Source: Phaeobacter sp. | GTDB taxonomy: Bacteria; Pseudomonadota; Alphaproteobacteria; Rhodobacterales; Rhodobacteraceae | Length of the DNA: 64,000 nucleotides | Reading direction: 5' to 3' | Assembly (NCBI RefSeq): GCF_022825805.1 | Contig: NZ_JAJDWC010000020.1 | Span: 1-64,000 of the forward strand | Shown here: positions 27,679 to 37,518 of the stretch, piece by piece | How positions within the stretch are numbered: position 1 is the first letter of the stretch | Layout of the letters: each line of letters opens with the position of its first letter | Made by a program: the position numbers and the translations under genes | Notes under the pieces: model-generated | The model's input: the letters and a program-made list of their open reading frames with translations, nothing else | Told to the model about the DNA's origin: nothing | The model's database searches: none

Positions 27679-28836
27679 CTAGCCCTTCATACCGTCCCAA
27701 AAACTCTTAACCGAAGAGAAGAAGCTACGCGATTCGGGGTTGGTGTTGTCTTCTGACAGCTCTTCGAATTCGCGCAGCAGCTCTTTTTGGCGCGCGGTCA
27801 GATTGACCGGGGTTTCCACTGCGAGTTCGATAAACATGTCCCCGGTTGCCCCACCACGCAGGGCTGGCATACCTTTGCCACGCAACCGCATCTGGCGCCC
27901 GGATTGGCTGCCTTCCGGTATCTGGACACGACCCCGACCGCCGTCGATTGTGGGCACCTCGATTGAACCGCCAAGCGCTGCTTTTGCCAGAGACACTGGC
28001 ACGCGGCAGTACAAGTTGTTGCCATCCCGTTCGAACAACCCATGTCCGACGACTTCTACAAAAATGTAGAGATCCCCTGGAGGTCCACCGCGCATCCCGG
28101 CTTCGCCTTCCCCAGCAAGACGGATGCGAGTGCCCGTTTCGACACCGGCAGGAATGTTCACGGACAGGGATCTGTCTTTTTCAACCCGGCCATGGCCCTG
28201 GCAGCTCTTACAGGGGTTTTTGATGATCTGACCCAAACCAGAGCAGGTCGGGCAGGTGCGTTCGACAGTGAAGAACCCCTGTTGTGCCCGCACCTTGCCC
28301 ATGCCCGAACAGGTTGGGCAGGTGGTGGGTTCAACACCGCCTTCAGCGCCGGTGCCGTCGCATGAGGTACAGGAGATGGAAGTCGGCACATTGATGGTCT
28401 TTTGCTGACCGGAGAAGGCCTCTTCCAGAGAGATGCGCAGATTATAGCGCAGGTCGGATCCGCGCGATGCACGTTGACGACCGCCTGCACCGCCGCGGCC
28501 GCCCATGAAGTCGCCGAACAGGTCATCGAACACATCGGAAAACGCGGATGAGAAGTCACCTCCGCCAAATCCTTGTCCGCCGCCAGGCCGCTGGCCGCCT
28601 CCCATACCGTTTTCGAAGGCCGCATGACCATAGCGGTCATAGGCGGCTTTCTTTTCCGGATCTTTCAGGACGTCATAGGCTTCGTTTGCTTCCTTGAACT
28701 GGGCCTCAGCATCAGGATTGTCTGCGTTCCGATCTGGATGCAGTTCCTTGGCTTTCTTGCGAAAGCCTTTCTTGATCTCATCGCCGGTGGCCCCTTTGGA
28801 CACCCCGAGAACATCGTAATAATCTCGTTTGGACAT
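27679..28836 (-). CDS. dnaJ: Chaperone protein DnaJ
   Basis: 385 residues from the [15 protein letters not shown] methionine. J-domain with HPDRN at about 33-37, then a Gly/Phe-rich linker (70-120), a zinc-binding cysteine-rich domain with four CxxCxGxG-type repeats ([32 protein letters not shown]), and the C-terminal substrate-binding barrels. Stimulates DnaK ATPase and delivers unfolded clients. Downstream of dnaK in one operon, with a hairpin between them. Confidence 0.98.
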   Translation of the reverse strand: MSKRDYYDVLGVSKGATGDEIKKGFRKKAKELHPDRNADNPDAEAQFKEANEAYDVLKDPEKKAAYDRYGHAAFENGMGGGQRPGGGQGFGGGDFSSAFSDVFDDLFGDFMGGRGGAGGRQRASRGSDLRYNLRISLEEAFSGQQKTINVPTSISCTSCDGTGAEGGVEPTTCPTCSGMGKVRAQQGFFTVERTCPTCSGLGQIIKNPCKSCQGHGRVEKDRSLSVNIPAGVETGTRIRLAGEGEAGMRGGPPGDLYIFVEVVGHGLFERDGNNLYCRVPVSLAKAALGGSIEVPTIDGGRGRVQIPEGSQSGRQMRLRGKGMPALRGGATGDMFIELAVETPVNLTARQKELLREFEELSEDNTNPESRSFFSSVKSFWDGMKG

Positions 28837-28862
28837 CGGAAAACCCCTCTTGCCGCAACGCA

Positions 28863-28895
28863 AGCGGGCCGGCCCGGAGTACGGACCGGCCCGCT
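28863..28895 (-). other. Hairpin between dnaK and dnaJ
   Basis: Perfect ten-base stem AGCGGGCCGG (28863-28872) / CCGGCCCGCT (28886-28895) with no T-run, placed right after the dnaK stop. Likely protects the dnaK 3' end from exonucleases or limits read-through so that more DnaK than DnaJ is made. Confidence 0.6.
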
Positions 28896-28912
28896 GTGGC
28901 CAAAATCAGACC

Positions 28913-30832
28913 TTAACGCTTGTTGTCGTCCAGATCTTCGAACTCGGCGTCAACGATGTCGTCGTCGCCCGGACCAGCGGAATCGTCTGCGGCTGTTGGT
29001 TCATCCGCGCCTTCTTCCTGGCTGGCCTTATAGATCGCTTCACCCAGCTTCATGGCAGCTTCGGTGACGTTCTGGACGCCAGATTTGATCTTGTCGGCGT
29101 TGGCTTTTTCGTCTTCGAGGTCGTCTTTCAGAGCGGCAATCGCCAGTTCGATGGCTTCGATTGTGGTTGGATCCACCTTGTCGCCATGCTCTTCCATCGA
29201 CTTTTCGGTCGAATGGATGAGGCTTTCCGCCTGGTTCTTTGCCTCGATCAGCTCGCGGCGCTCTTTGTCCGCCTCGGCGTTGTCCTCGGCGTCTTTCACC
29301 ATTTTTTCGATGTCCTCATCGGACAGACCGCCAGAGGCCTGGATGGTGATGTTCTGTTCTTTGCCGGTTGCTTTGTCTTTTGCACCCACAGAGACGATGC
29401 CGTTGGCGTCGATGTCAAAGGTCACTTCGATCTGCGGCATGCCACGCGGTGCCGGCGGGATATCTTCGAGGTTGAACTGACCCAACATCTTGTTGTCCGC
29501 GGCCATTTCCCGCTCGCCCTGGAACACGCGGATGGTTACGGCGTTCTGGTTGTCTTCGGCGGTGGAGAAGACCTGCGACTTCTTGGTCGGGATGGTGGTG
29601 TTGCGATCGATCAGGCGGGTGAAGACGCCACCGAGGGTTTCGATGCCCAGCGACAGCGGTGTCACGTCCAGAAGAACCACGTCTTTGACGTCGCCCTGCA
29701 GAACACCGGCCTGAATGGCAGCGCCCATGGCGACCACTTCGTCAGGGTTCACACCTTTGTGCGGCTCTTTACCGAAGAACTTGGTCACTTCTTCGATGAC
29801 TTTTGGCATGCGGGTCATACCGCCAACCAGAACCACCTCGTCCACGTCGGATGCGGAGAGACCTGCGTCTTTCAGCGCTGCGGCACAAGGCTTCAGCGAG
29901 TTCTTGATCAGGTCGCCCACCAGGCTTTCCAGCTTCGCACGGGTCAGTTTCATGACCATGTGCAGCGGCTGGCCGGAGGACGGATCCATCGAGATGAACG
30001 GCTGATTGATCTCTGTCTGGCTGGAGGAGGACAGCTCGATCTTGGACTTCTCTGCAGCCTCTTTCAGGCGCTGCAGAGCCATCTTGTCCTTGGTCAGGTC
30101 GACACCGTGCTCTTTTTTGAACTCATCGGCCAGGTAGGACACGATGCGCATGTCAAAGTCTTCACCGCCGAGGAAGGTGTCCCCGTTGGTGGATTTGACT
30201 TCAAACAAACCTTCGTCGATTTCCAGAATGGTCACATCGAATGTGCCGCCACCAAGGTCGTAGACCGCGATGGTCTGAGTTTCTTCTTTGTCCAGGCCGT
30301 AGGCCAGGGCCGCCGCGGTGGGTTCGTTGATGATCCGCAGGACTTCCAGGCCAGCAATCTTGCCTGCATCCTTGGTCGCTTGGCGCTGCGCGTCGTTGAA
30401 GTAGGCAGGCACGGTGATCACCGCCTGGGTCACATCTTCGCCGAGGTAGGATTCAGCGGTTTCTTTCATCTTGCCGAGGATGAAAGCGGAAATCTGCGAC
30501 GGGGAGTATTTCTCACCCTTGGCTTCCACCCATGCGTCGCCGTTACCACCGTTGATCACGGCAAACGGCAGGTTCTTTTTATCTTTTGCCAGGTCCTGAT
30601 CGTCGAACCGACGGCCAATCAGGCGCTTCACACCGAAGACGGTGTTATCAGGGTTGGTGACGGCCTGACGTTTGGCGGGCTGACCTACAAGGCGCTCTTC
30701 ATCGGTGAAAGCAACAATGGAAGGGGTGGTACGGGCGCCTTCGGCGTTTTCGATAACGCGGGGCTGTGATCCGTCCATGATGGCCACACAGGAGTTTGTG
30801 GTGCCGAGGTCGATGCCGATAACTTTGCTCAT
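28913..30832 (-). CDS. dnaK: Chaperone protein DnaK (Hsp70)
   Basis: 639 residues from [21 protein letters not shown]. ATPase domain motifs: IDLGTTNS, the [20 protein letters not shown] phosphate-binding part, [32 protein letters not shown] and [13 protein letters not shown]. The substrate-binding domain follows at [41 protein letters not shown], then the helical lid and an acidic tail ending DDNKR. Main cytoplasmic Hsp70. A heat-shock-type promoter lies about 110 bases upstream. Confidence 0.99.
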   Translation of the reverse strand: MSKVIGIDLGTTNSCVAIMDGSQPRVIENAEGARTTPSIVAFTDEERLVGQPAKRQAVTNPDNTVFGVKRLIGRRFDDQDLAKDKKNLPFAVINGGNGDAWVEAKGEKYSPSQISAFILGKMKETAESYLGEDVTQAVITVPAYFNDAQRQATKDAGKIAGLEVLRIINEPTAAALAYGLDKEETQTIAVYDLGGGTFDVTILEIDEGLFEVKSTNGDTFLGGEDFDMRIVSYLADEFKKEHGVDLTKDKMALQRLKEAAEKSKIELSSSSQTEINQPFISMDPSSGQPLHMVMKLTRAKLESLVGDLIKNSLKPCAAALKDAGLSASDVDEVVLVGGMTRMPKVIEEVTKFFGKEPHKGVNPDEVVAMGAAIQAGVLQGDVKDVVLLDVTPLSLGIETLGGVFTRLIDRNTTIPTKKSQVFSTAEDNQNAVTIRVFQGEREMAADNKMLGQFNLEDIPPAPRGMPQIEVTFDIDANGIVSVGAKDKATGKEQNITIQASGGLSDEDIEKMVKDAEDNAEADKERRELIEAKNQAESLIHSTEKSMEEHGDKVDPTTIEAIELAIAALKDDLEDEKANADKIKSGVQNVTEAAMKLGEAIYKASQEEGADEPTAADDSAGPGDDDIVDAEFEDLDDNKR

Positions 30833-30942
30833 GTTCGATCCCTTATGGTTTTTCAAGGCGATTACCCGAAGCCTGAACCCATTTTGGCATTCCGGCTCCG
30901 ATTGATGTGCGGTTGGGTCTGCACCTCACCGCGTCTCGGCGT

Positions 30943-30971
30943 ATATAGGGAGCAGAAAAGGCCCCTGCAAC
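30943..30971 (-). promoter_or_regulatory. Heat-shock (RpoH-type) promoter of dnaK
   Basis: On the minus strand GTTG, 18 bases, then CCTATAT. This matches the alphaproteobacterial sigma-32 pattern CTTG-N17/18-CYTATNT at all but the first base. It lies 111 bases before the dnaK start, so heat shock would induce dnaK-dnaJ. No CIRCE element is seen. Confidence 0.7.
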
Positions 30972-31045
30972 CGCCACTTCACGTCCTGTTTCGTGATTTG
31001 AAGCGCTTTTTGTGCAGGGCACAGGTTAAGAACGGACTAAAGGCC

Positions 31046-31648
31046 ATGGCCAAGTTGTGGTTGCGCGGATTTCAGTTGATCAAACCCGGTCTCGATTCGG
31101 TTGCGCAGCAGCAACTGGTTGAGTGTCTGCGCCCCATTTTGCGGGCGGCGCCGTTGTTTTCACCCGAGGTGCCGGGTGGCGGGAAAATGTCGGTGCGTAT
31201 GACCTCGGCAGGTGCGTTTGGCTGGGTCAGCGATGCCTCTGGCTATCGCTATAGCGAGCGCCACCCGTCGGGTCGCCGTTGGCCAGATATTCCCGATCCC
31301 ATCTTGCAGATCTGGCGGGACACCACGGGTTTGGACCGCCTGCCGGATTGTTGTTTGATCAACTACTATGGCGAAGGTGCCCGCATGGGTCTGCATCAAG
31401 ACAAGGATGAGGCGGATTTTTCCTATCCCGTGGTCTCGATCTCACTTGGAGATGATGGGTTGCTGAGAATCGGCAACCAGGTTCGGGGCGGCAAGACGGA
31501 TACGGTTTGGCTTGGATCTGGTGATGTGGTGGTGATGGGTGGAGAGGCGCGGCTAACTTATCACGGCGTGGATCGCATTCGCTTCAAATCCTCGCGGCTT
31601 TTGCCCAAAGGCGGGCGGATCAATCTGACACTGCGTGTGGTTACCTGA
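31046..31648 (+). CDS. alkB: Alpha-ketoglutarate-dependent DNA repair dioxygenase AlkB
   Basis: 200 residues from ATG at 31046; the frame continues upstream into the dnaK promoter, so this start is preferred. AlkB removes methyl groups from 1-methyladenine and 3-methylcytosine in DNA. Iron ligands H117, D119 and H173 (LHQDKDEAD and TYHGVDRI) and the 2-oxoglutarate arginine in RINLTLR at 191-197 are present, as is INYYGEGARMGLHQD. Convergent with the ABC-2 permease, 12 bases apart. Confidence 0.95.
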   Translation: MAKLWLRGFQLIKPGLDSVAQQQLVECLRPILRAAPLFSPEVPGGGKMSVRMTSAGAFGWVSDASGYRYSERHPSGRRWPDIPDPILQIWRDTTGLDRLPDCCLINYYGEGARMGLHQDKDEADFSYPVVSISLGDDGLLRIGNQVRGGKTDTVWLGSGDVVVMGGEARLTYHGVDRIRFKSSRLLPKGGRINLTLRVVT

Positions 31649-31660
31649 TGATGAGATTGA

Positions 31661-32485
31661 TCAGCGACGTGCGCCCCAGCTGATCGATGCATGACGGCGG
31701 GTGTAGAACTCTCCCATCAGGCCGATCATGATTAACACCACTGCGACCCAACCAGCATACTGCCAACTGGTGAAATGTGGGTTGTAGTTAATGAAGATAT
31801 ACCCGCGCGCTTGATCGATGCAGTGAAACAACGGGTTCCAGTCAAACATCGACAGCATGAAGCCAGGCAAGGTATTGGCCAGAAACATTTTGCCAGAGGC
31901 GATCATATTGGCCCGTTGATAAATCGTCGACATCAACCCGACCAAGGCCGGTGCCCAGGGTTTTATCACCAGCAACACCAGCCCAACGGCAGACCCGGTG
32001 ATCCAGGCTAGCAGCAGCATGCCGAACGCTTGAATGGGTTGCTCGATGTGAATCGGTTTGAAACCAACATGATAGATGAACAGGATGATCAGCAGTGACA
32101 TGATCTGCAGATAGAGCGAGCCCAAAGCCGCCGAGAGGATCGCGATGATCGTGTTCATGGGGGCGTGTTGCATCATGGGACTGCTGGGCCCCTCGGCACC
32201 GGTGACTGCGCCCACCGCTTTGGTGTGGGTCATGAACAGAAAGATGCCGGACATCACGTAGAGCAGAAAATCTCCGCGAATGGCGGCGCTGCGCATCCCC
32301 AGCATGACGAACATGACATAGAAAACAGCGACAAACAGAACGGCCTGCAAGAGATTGAGACCAAGTGCCATGAAAGCGTTGTTGTGTTTGGATCGGACGC
32401 TGCGCACCACGGAATGAAACACCACTTCGCTCATGGCGATGAAACCGCTGATGCAGGATCTTTTGTGGCGTCGATATTCAAACAT
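31661..32485 (-). CDS. ABC-2 type transporter permease, polysaccharide export type
   Basis: 274 residues from the MFEYRRHKRSCISGFIAM methionine at 32485; the upstream extension is not supported. About six membrane segments, with the ABC-2 permease pattern seen in KpsM/Wzm-type exporters (YVMSGIFLFMTHTKAVGAV, ISSWQYAGWVAVVLIMIGLMGEFYTRR at the end). Such permeases flip capsule or O-antigen chains using a separate ATPase. No ATPase gene is next to it, so the partner must be elsewhere. Its neighbours cysQ, kdsB, galU and galE support a surface-polysaccharide role. Confidence 0.8.
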   Translation of the reverse strand: MFEYRRHKRSCISGFIAMSEVVFHSVVRSVRSKHNNAFMALGLNLLQAVLFVAVFYVMFVMLGMRSAAIRGDFLLYVMSGIFLFMTHTKAVGAVTGAEGPSSPMMQHAPMNTIIAILSAALGSLYLQIMSLLIILFIYHVGFKPIHIEQPIQAFGMLLLAWITGSAVGLVLLVIKPWAPALVGLMSTIYQRANMIASGKMFLANTLPGFMLSMFDWNPLFHCIDQARGYIFINYNPHFTSWQYAGWVAVVLIMIGLMGEFYTRRHASISWGARR

Positions 32486-32626
32486 GAGGTGACAACTGCC
32501 TGTTGCTGTCGGAGGAACTCTGCTTACTGATTTTATCGTTATCACGGAAATCTTGCTGTTCCGTTGCAGCCCCATCATAAGGGGAGCGGCAATTCTAATC
32601 AACCAAACCCATTGGGGAGAGCATCT

Positions 32627-33424
32627 GTGACCTACGAAGACCTTGTACCTGTCATGCGTCGCCTGGCGATTGAGGCGGGTGAAAAGATCATGGAGATTTA
32701 CAACTCCGATGAGTTTGAGGTGAAGGTTAAGTCAGACGAAAGCCCCGTCACCGCCGCAGACGAAGCGGCAGATGCGTTGATCTCTGCTGGCCTGTGCGCG
32801 GCGTTCCCCGATGTGATGTTGGTGACCGAAGAGCAGGCAGATTCCCATGATACCACGGGCGACACTTTCCTGATTGTTGATCCTTTGGACGGCACCAAAG
32901 AGTTTATTCACCGCAGAGGTGATTTTACAGTAAACATTGCCTTGGTGGAAAAGGGCGTTCCCACAAGAGGGGTTGTTTATGCACCAGCGCGCGAGCGGAT
33001 GTTCTTTACACTGGCGGATGGAAGTGCGGTGGAAGAAACCGGCGCCTTTGACCCGGCCGCAGTTGGTGCCACAACGCCAATTCGCGTCGCCGACAGTGAC
33101 AATTCCGCGCTGATGGTGGTGGCGTCCAAATCGCACCGGGATCAGGCAACCGACGATTACATCAACAAATATTCTGTGAAAGACAGCAAGAGCGCAGGCT
33201 CCTCTTTGAAGTTCTGCCTGGTCGCGACGGGCGAAGCCGATCTGTATCCCCGCGTTGGGCGCACCATGGAATGGGACACTGCGGCAGGCCACGCCGTCCT
33301 GTCCGGTGCGGGTGGCAAGGTTGTGCGGTTTGATGACCACAGCCCGCTGATCTATGGCAAAGAGGGATACGCCAACCCGTTCTTCATCGCGCTGGCCCCA
33401 GGTGTTGAGTTGAAGCAGCCCTGA
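32627..33424 (+). CDS. cysQ: 3'(2'),5'-bisphosphate nucleotidase CysQ
   Basis: 265 residues from GTG at 32627, which has GGGGAGA at 32614-32620. Inositol-monophosphatase family with metal motifs EEQ, DPLDGTKEFIHR and WDTAAGHAVL. CysQ hydrolyses 3'-phosphoadenosine 5'-phosphate to AMP, protecting sulfate assimilation and salt tolerance; it may also help sulfated polymers by removing PAP. It overlaps kdsB by one base (TGATG), unusual company that suggests a sulfated Kdo polysaccharide or simple transcriptional convenience. Confidence 0.92.
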   Translation: MTYEDLVPVMRRLAIEAGEKIMEIYNSDEFEVKVKSDESPVTAADEAADALISAGLCAAFPDVMLVTEEQADSHDTTGDTFLIVDPLDGTKEFIHRRGDFTVNIALVEKGVPTRGVVYAPARERMFFTLADGSAVEETGAFDPAAVGATTPIRVADSDNSALMVVASKSHRDQATDDYINKYSVKDSKSAGSSLKFCLVATGEADLYPRVGRTMEWDTAAGHAVLSGAGGKVVRFDDHSPLIYGKEGYANPFFIALAPGVELKQP

Positions 33425-34224
33425 TGTCTGTTCTCATTGTCATTCCCGCCCGCTACGCCTCCTCCCGCTATCCTGGTAAACCGCTTGCCGTGTTGACCGG
33501 TGCCAGTGGGGAAAGCCGCACTTTGGTCGAACGGTCCTGGCGTGCGGCCCAGGCAGTGCAGGGCGTGGATCGTGTCGTGGTCGCCACGGATGATCCGCGC
33601 ATCCAGAAAGAGGCCGAAGGGTTCGGCGCTGAGGTTGTGATGACAGCCGAGAGCTGCGCCAACGGAACCGAACGCTGCGCCGACGCGCTGGCGCGGCTGG
33701 GTGGCGGCTATGACATCGTTGTTAACCTGCAAGGCGACGCGCCACTGACGCCGCATTGGTTCGTCGAAGATCTTGTTGAGGGGCTGCGCCAGGCCCCTGA
33801 CAAAGGATTGGCCACGCCTGTGCTGCGCTGCGAGGGGGCGATGTTGAACAGTCTCCTGGCCGATCGCAAGGCTGGCCGCGTCGGTGGGACGACCGCTGTG
33901 TTCGGGCAGGACAACAACGCGCTCTATTTCTCGAAAGAGGTGATTCCCTTCACCTCCCACAGTTACGGCGATGCGGATCCGACGCCTGTTTTCCATCATG
34001 TGGGTGTTTACGCCTATCGGCCCGACGCTCTGGAAGCCTACCCGGATTGGTCGGTTGGCCCTCTGGAAACTCTCGAAGGTCTTGAACAACTGCGCTTTCT
34101 CGAAAACGGCCGCAAGATTCTCTGTGTCGAAGTCGAATCGCGAGGACGGGAATTTTGGGAGCTCAACAACCCCGAGGATGTCCCTGTGATTGAGGCAATG
34201 ATGCGGAAAATGGGCCACAATTAA
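33424..34224 (+). CDS. kdsB: 3-deoxy-manno-octulosonate cytidylyltransferase
   Basis: 266 residues. Makes CMP-Kdo for lipopolysaccharide or capsule. Signatures: MSVLIVIPARYASSRYPGKPLA, RVVVATDDPRIQKEAEGFGAEVVMTAESCANGTERCADAL, VVNLQGDAPLTPHWFVEDLVE, VFHHVGVYAYRPDALEAY. The metal aspartate in NLQGDAP is kept. It starts on the last base of cysQ. The C-terminus (VESRGREFWELNNPEDVPVIEAMM) is a little different from E. coli KdsB, which ends in GIDTPEDLE. Confidence 0.93.
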   Translation: MSVLIVIPARYASSRYPGKPLAVLTGASGESRTLVERSWRAAQAVQGVDRVVVATDDPRIQKEAEGFGAEVVMTAESCANGTERCADALARLGGGYDIVVNLQGDAPLTPHWFVEDLVEGLRQAPDKGLATPVLRCEGAMLNSLLADRKAGRVGGTTAVFGQDNNALYFSKEVIPFTSHSYGDADPTPVFHHVGVYAYRPDALEAYPDWSVGPLETLEGLEQLRFLENGRKILCVEVESRGREFWELNNPEDVPVIEAMMRKMGHN

Positions 34225-34406
34225 GCCTGAAAGACACGGCATCATAAAACAGCGGATGGGGTTGCCCAACATATACGGCTTTGCTGTTTCTTCTATCAGA
34301 GTTAGCCGTTACTCTTGACCAGAAGATAGCCAAGCAGCGAGCCGCCAGCCCCCTCATAATTCACGCCGTAGCTGCACGGTGAGACAAGCAGACAAGAGAG
34401 TGGAAC

Positions 34407-35300
34407 ATGCGTAGAAAAGTTACAAAGGCGATCTTTCCAGTTGCAGGCCTCGGGATACGGTTTCTGCCTGCGACGAAATCCGTTCCCAAAGAGATCATGA
34501 CATTGGTTGACCGTCCTTTGGTCCAATACGCCATCGATGAGGCGCGGGAAGCCGGGATCAAGGAATTCATTTTTGTCACGTCGCGTGGGAAGGGCGCATT
34601 GGAAGACTATTTCGACCACTCTCCGATTTTGGAACAAGAGCTGCGTCGCAAGGGTAAAGACGACCTGCTTGATATCCTCAAGGGCACCAATATGGATTCG
34701 GGCGCGATTGCCTATATCCGTCAGCACCAAGCCTTGGGTTTGGGTCACGCTGTCTGGTGCGCGCGACGCCTGATTGCGAATGAGCCGTTTGCGGTGATCC
34801 TGCCGGATGATGTGATTGCCGCCGAAACGCCCTGTCTGCAGCAGATGGTGGAAGCCTACGAAGAGACCGGCGGCAATATGGTTGCTGCGATGGAAGTTCC
34901 ACCAGAGAAGACGTCTTCTTATGGTGTGCTCGATGTCAAAGAGGATATGGGTTCGGTTGTGTCGGTCAATGGCATGGTCGAAAAGCCAAAAGCGGATGAA
35001 GCGCCATCCAATCTTGCGGTGATCGGTCGCTATATTCTGGCACCGTCAGTTTTGCGGAACCTCAATAAGAAAAAGCAGGGTGCTGGCGGGGAAATCCAGC
35101 TGACTGACGCAATTGCAGAAGACATCGCTGCAGATGTTCCTGTGTATGGCTACCGGTTCCGTGGTCAGCGGTTTGACTGTGGTTCCAAGGCGGGTTTCTT
35201 GCAGGCAACAGTTGCCTTTGCGCTTGCCCGCGATGAGCTTCGTGATGATCTGATGAGCTACATCACAGAAATTGTGCAGGTGTCCAAAGCCGCGCAATAG
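34407..35300 (+). CDS. galU: UTP-glucose-1-phosphate uridylyltransferase
   Basis: 297 residues. Produces UDP-glucose. Typical features: KAIFPVAGLGIRFLPATKSVPKEIMTLVDRPLVQYAIDEA, the QALGLGHAVWCARRL motif, the sugar-nucleotide aspartate pair in VILPDDVI, and EKPKADEAPSNLAVIGRYIL. Ordinary length. 183 bases follow kdsB with no recognised signal. Feeds the next gene, galE. Confidence 0.97.
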   Translation: MRRKVTKAIFPVAGLGIRFLPATKSVPKEIMTLVDRPLVQYAIDEAREAGIKEFIFVTSRGKGALEDYFDHSPILEQELRRKGKDDLLDILKGTNMDSGAIAYIRQHQALGLGHAVWCARRLIANEPFAVILPDDVIAAETPCLQQMVEAYEETGGNMVAAMEVPPEKTSSYGVLDVKEDMGSVVSVNGMVEKPKADEAPSNLAVIGRYILAPSVLRNLNKKKQGAGGEIQLTDAIAEDIAADVPVYGYRFRGQRFDCGSKAGFLQATVAFALARDELRDDLMSYITEIVQVSKAAQ

Positions 35301-35389
35301 GCCTGTTTCACTTTTGGACAGCGATTGTTTATTGTCGCTGCCAAATGGCCGGACAACGTGGTTCGGTCCCGGAGCAGGAAGAGACAGCT

Positions 35390-36373
35390 TTGACATATAT
35401 TTTGGTAACGGGTGGTGCGGGCTACATCGGATCGCATGCCTGTAAGGCGCTTAAGGCTGCAGGCTACACGCCTGTGACCTATGACAATCTGTCAACTGGT
35501 TGGCAGGACGCGGTAAAGTTCGGCCCGTTTGAACAGGGCGACCTGCGAGACAGAGAGCGTCTGGATGCGGTCTTTGCGCAATACCAACCTGCAGCTGTCA
35601 TGCATTTTGCTGCCCTCAGCCAGGTCGGCGAAGCGATGAGCGAGCCAGGCCGCTACTGGGCGAACAATGTTGGCGGGTCTCTCACGCTGATCGAAGCAGC
35701 GGTTGCCGCTGGATGCCTCGATTTCGTGTTTTCCTCGACCTGCGCGACCTATGGTGAGCATGACAACGTTGTGCTCGATGAAAACACGCCGCAACATCCA
35801 TTGAATGCCTATGGTGCCTCCAAGCGTGCGGTTGAGGATATCCTGCGGGATTTCGGCGCGTCGCATGGTCTGCGGTCCGTGATTTTCCGCTACTTCAACG
35901 TTGCAGGCGCAGATCCCGAGGCGGCAGTTGGTGAATTTCATCACCCCGAAACCCATCTTGTGCCCTTGGTGTTGGATGCCATTGACGGGAAACGGGATGC
36001 GTTGACGATCTTTGGCACGGACTATGATACCGCGGATGGTACCTGCGTTAGAGACTACGTACATGTTTGCGATTTGGTCGATGCCCATGTGTTGGGTTTG
36101 CGCTGGCTGACAGATGGCAAAGGCAGTGAGGTGTTCAACCTCGGAACCGGGACTGGATTTTCGGTGCGCGAAGTCATGGACAAGGCCGGAGAGGTCACCG
36201 GCCGGGCGGTTCCGCATGTCACCGGGCCGCGCCGCGCGGGGGATTGTACCAAATTGGTGTCGGGATCTGTGCGGGCAGCCACGGTACTGGGCTGGGAGGC
36301 CACTCGCTCCAATCTTGAAACTATGATCGCGGATGCGTGGCGCTGGCACAAGGTCGGCGCATACGAGCGGTAG
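35390..36373 (+). CDS. galE: UDP-glucose 4-epimerase
   Basis: 327 residues with TTG start at 35390, giving the normal N-terminus xTYILVTGGAGYIGSHACKAL; purine-rich GGAGCAGGAAGAG lies just upstream. An in-frame ATG at 35345 would add 15 residues but has no binding site. NAD motif GGAGYIGS, catalytic serine in SSTCATYG and YGASKRAVEDIL (Y-x3-K) are present. Interconverts UDP-glucose and UDP-galactose for the polysaccharide. Followed after one base by the glycosyltransferase. Confidence 0.94.
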   Translation: MTYILVTGGAGYIGSHACKALKAAGYTPVTYDNLSTGWQDAVKFGPFEQGDLRDRERLDAVFAQYQPAAVMHFAALSQVGEAMSEPGRYWANNVGGSLTLIEAAVAAGCLDFVFSSTCATYGEHDNVVLDENTPQHPLNAYGASKRAVEDILRDFGASHGLRSVIFRYFNVAGADPEAAVGEFHHPETHLVPLVLDAIDGKRDALTIFGTDYDTADGTCVRDYVHVCDLVDAHVLGLRWLTDGKGSEVFNLGTGTGFSVREVMDKAGEVTGRAVPHVTGPRRAGDCTKLVSGSVRAATVLGWEATRSNLETMIADAWRWHKVGAYER

Positions 36374-36374
36374 T

Positions 36375-37457
36375 GTGGTCGTAAATCCCGCCACGTGGTC
36401 CAAGGTGGCAGAGCTGCCGCCAATATCCTTGGCGGCGGCTTATCGATTGCGTTGGAAGCGGCGACAGCTGCTGTGGCGGGCGTTTCGGGCCCGCAGGCAG
36501 CTGCGGCTGATTGCGGATCGCACCAGCAGCGCTGGGCCAGATCCTATTCTCGCCTTCACTGTTCTGCGCAACGAAATCGCGAGACTTCGGTTTTTTCTCT
36601 CGTTCTATCGCGCGCTGGGCGTTGGCCATTTTCTGATGGTCGACAACGGGAGCGACGACGGGACCCTGGCGTATCTGGCTGATCAGCCAGATGTTTCGCT
36701 TTGGTCCTGCACTGCCAGTTATCGAGCGGCGCGCTTTGGGCTCGATTGGCTGACATGGCTGCAAATTCGCTACGGTCACAATCGCTGGTGTCTCACCGTT
36801 GATGCTGATGAATTGCTGGTCTTTGGAGGGGATCAGTCCCATGGGCTGCGCGGTTTGACGGATCATTTGCAGCGTCGTGGTGTTTCCGGGTTTGGGGCGT
36901 TGATGCTGGATCTGTTTCCGAAAGGGCGCTTGTCGGACACCAACGGTGACGCAGATATGGACCCACGAAAGCTGTTGCCGTGGTTTGACCCAGGACCGTT
37001 TCGCGCGGTACGCCAACGGCCACGTGGTAACCTTTGGGTACAGGGCGGTTTGCGCGAGCGGGTCTTCTTTGCTGATCAACCGCATCGTTCCCCGACGCTG
37101 AACAAACTCCCGCTGGTGCGCTGGAACCGGCGCTTTGCCTATACCAATTCGACCCATGCGGCTCTGCCACGGCGATTGAATGCCTTGTACGATGGTCCTG
37201 GAGGCAGCTTGCCGTCTGGTGCCTTGCTGCACAGTAAATTTCTACCTCAGGTGGTTGCAGCGTCGCGCGTGGAAAAACAGCGGCGCCAGCATTTTCACGA
37301 CCCGGATCAATTTGCCGACTACTATGATCACATCAGTGTGGATCCGGATCTTTGGCATGCGGGTGCAGTGCAGTACACCGGGCCAGAGCAGCTCGAACAG
37401 CTGGGCCTGATTTGTCCGATTGATTGGGACCAACCCCAAGGGACACAGCCGGCCTGA
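36375..37457 (+). CDS. Glycosyltransferase family 2-like protein
   Basis: 360 residues from GTG at 36375, one base after the galE stop; a longer frame overlaps galE. The nucleotide-sugar part is visible: AFTVLRNEIARLRFFLSFYRALGVGHFLMVDNGSDDGT and the metal site LTVDADELLV, as in the Glyco_tranf_2_4 subgroup. No membrane segment, so cytoplasmic. Acceptor unknown; its position behind galU-galE suggests galactose- or glucose-containing surface glycans. A hairpin follows at 37460-37480. Confidence 0.85.
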   Translation: MVVNPATWSKVAELPPISLAAAYRLRWKRRQLLWRAFRARRQLRLIADRTSSAGPDPILAFTVLRNEIARLRFFLSFYRALGVGHFLMVDNGSDDGTLAYLADQPDVSLWSCTASYRAARFGLDWLTWLQIRYGHNRWCLTVDADELLVFGGDQSHGLRGLTDHLQRRGVSGFGALMLDLFPKGRLSDTNGDADMDPRKLLPWFDPGPFRAVRQRPRGNLWVQGGLRERVFFADQPHRSPTLNKLPLVRWNRRFAYTNSTHAALPRRLNALYDGPGGSLPSGALLHSKFLPQVVAASRVEKQRRQHFHDPDQFADYYDHISVDPDLWHAGAVQYTGPEQLEQLGLICPIDWDQPQGTQPA

Positions 37458-37459
37458 GA

Positions 37460-37480
37460 CATCGGCTTGCAGCGCCGATG
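37460..37480 (+). terminator. Hairpin after the glycosyltransferase
   Basis: CATCGGC / GCCGATG, seven perfect pairs and a seven-base loop, four bases past the glycosyltransferase stop. There is no T-run, so a terminator role is only likely by position, between this gene and the convergent permease. Confidence 0.4.
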
Positions 37481-37518
37481 ACGGCTGTCACCGGTGGTTT
37501 CCCGTGGCTTTTCGTCGC

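Noticed and set aside
28829-30769. 646-residue open frame on the plus strand
   Set aside because: Antisense shadow of dnaK; no recognisable domain, composition rich in His, Phe and Val from dnaK codon use, and no start signal.
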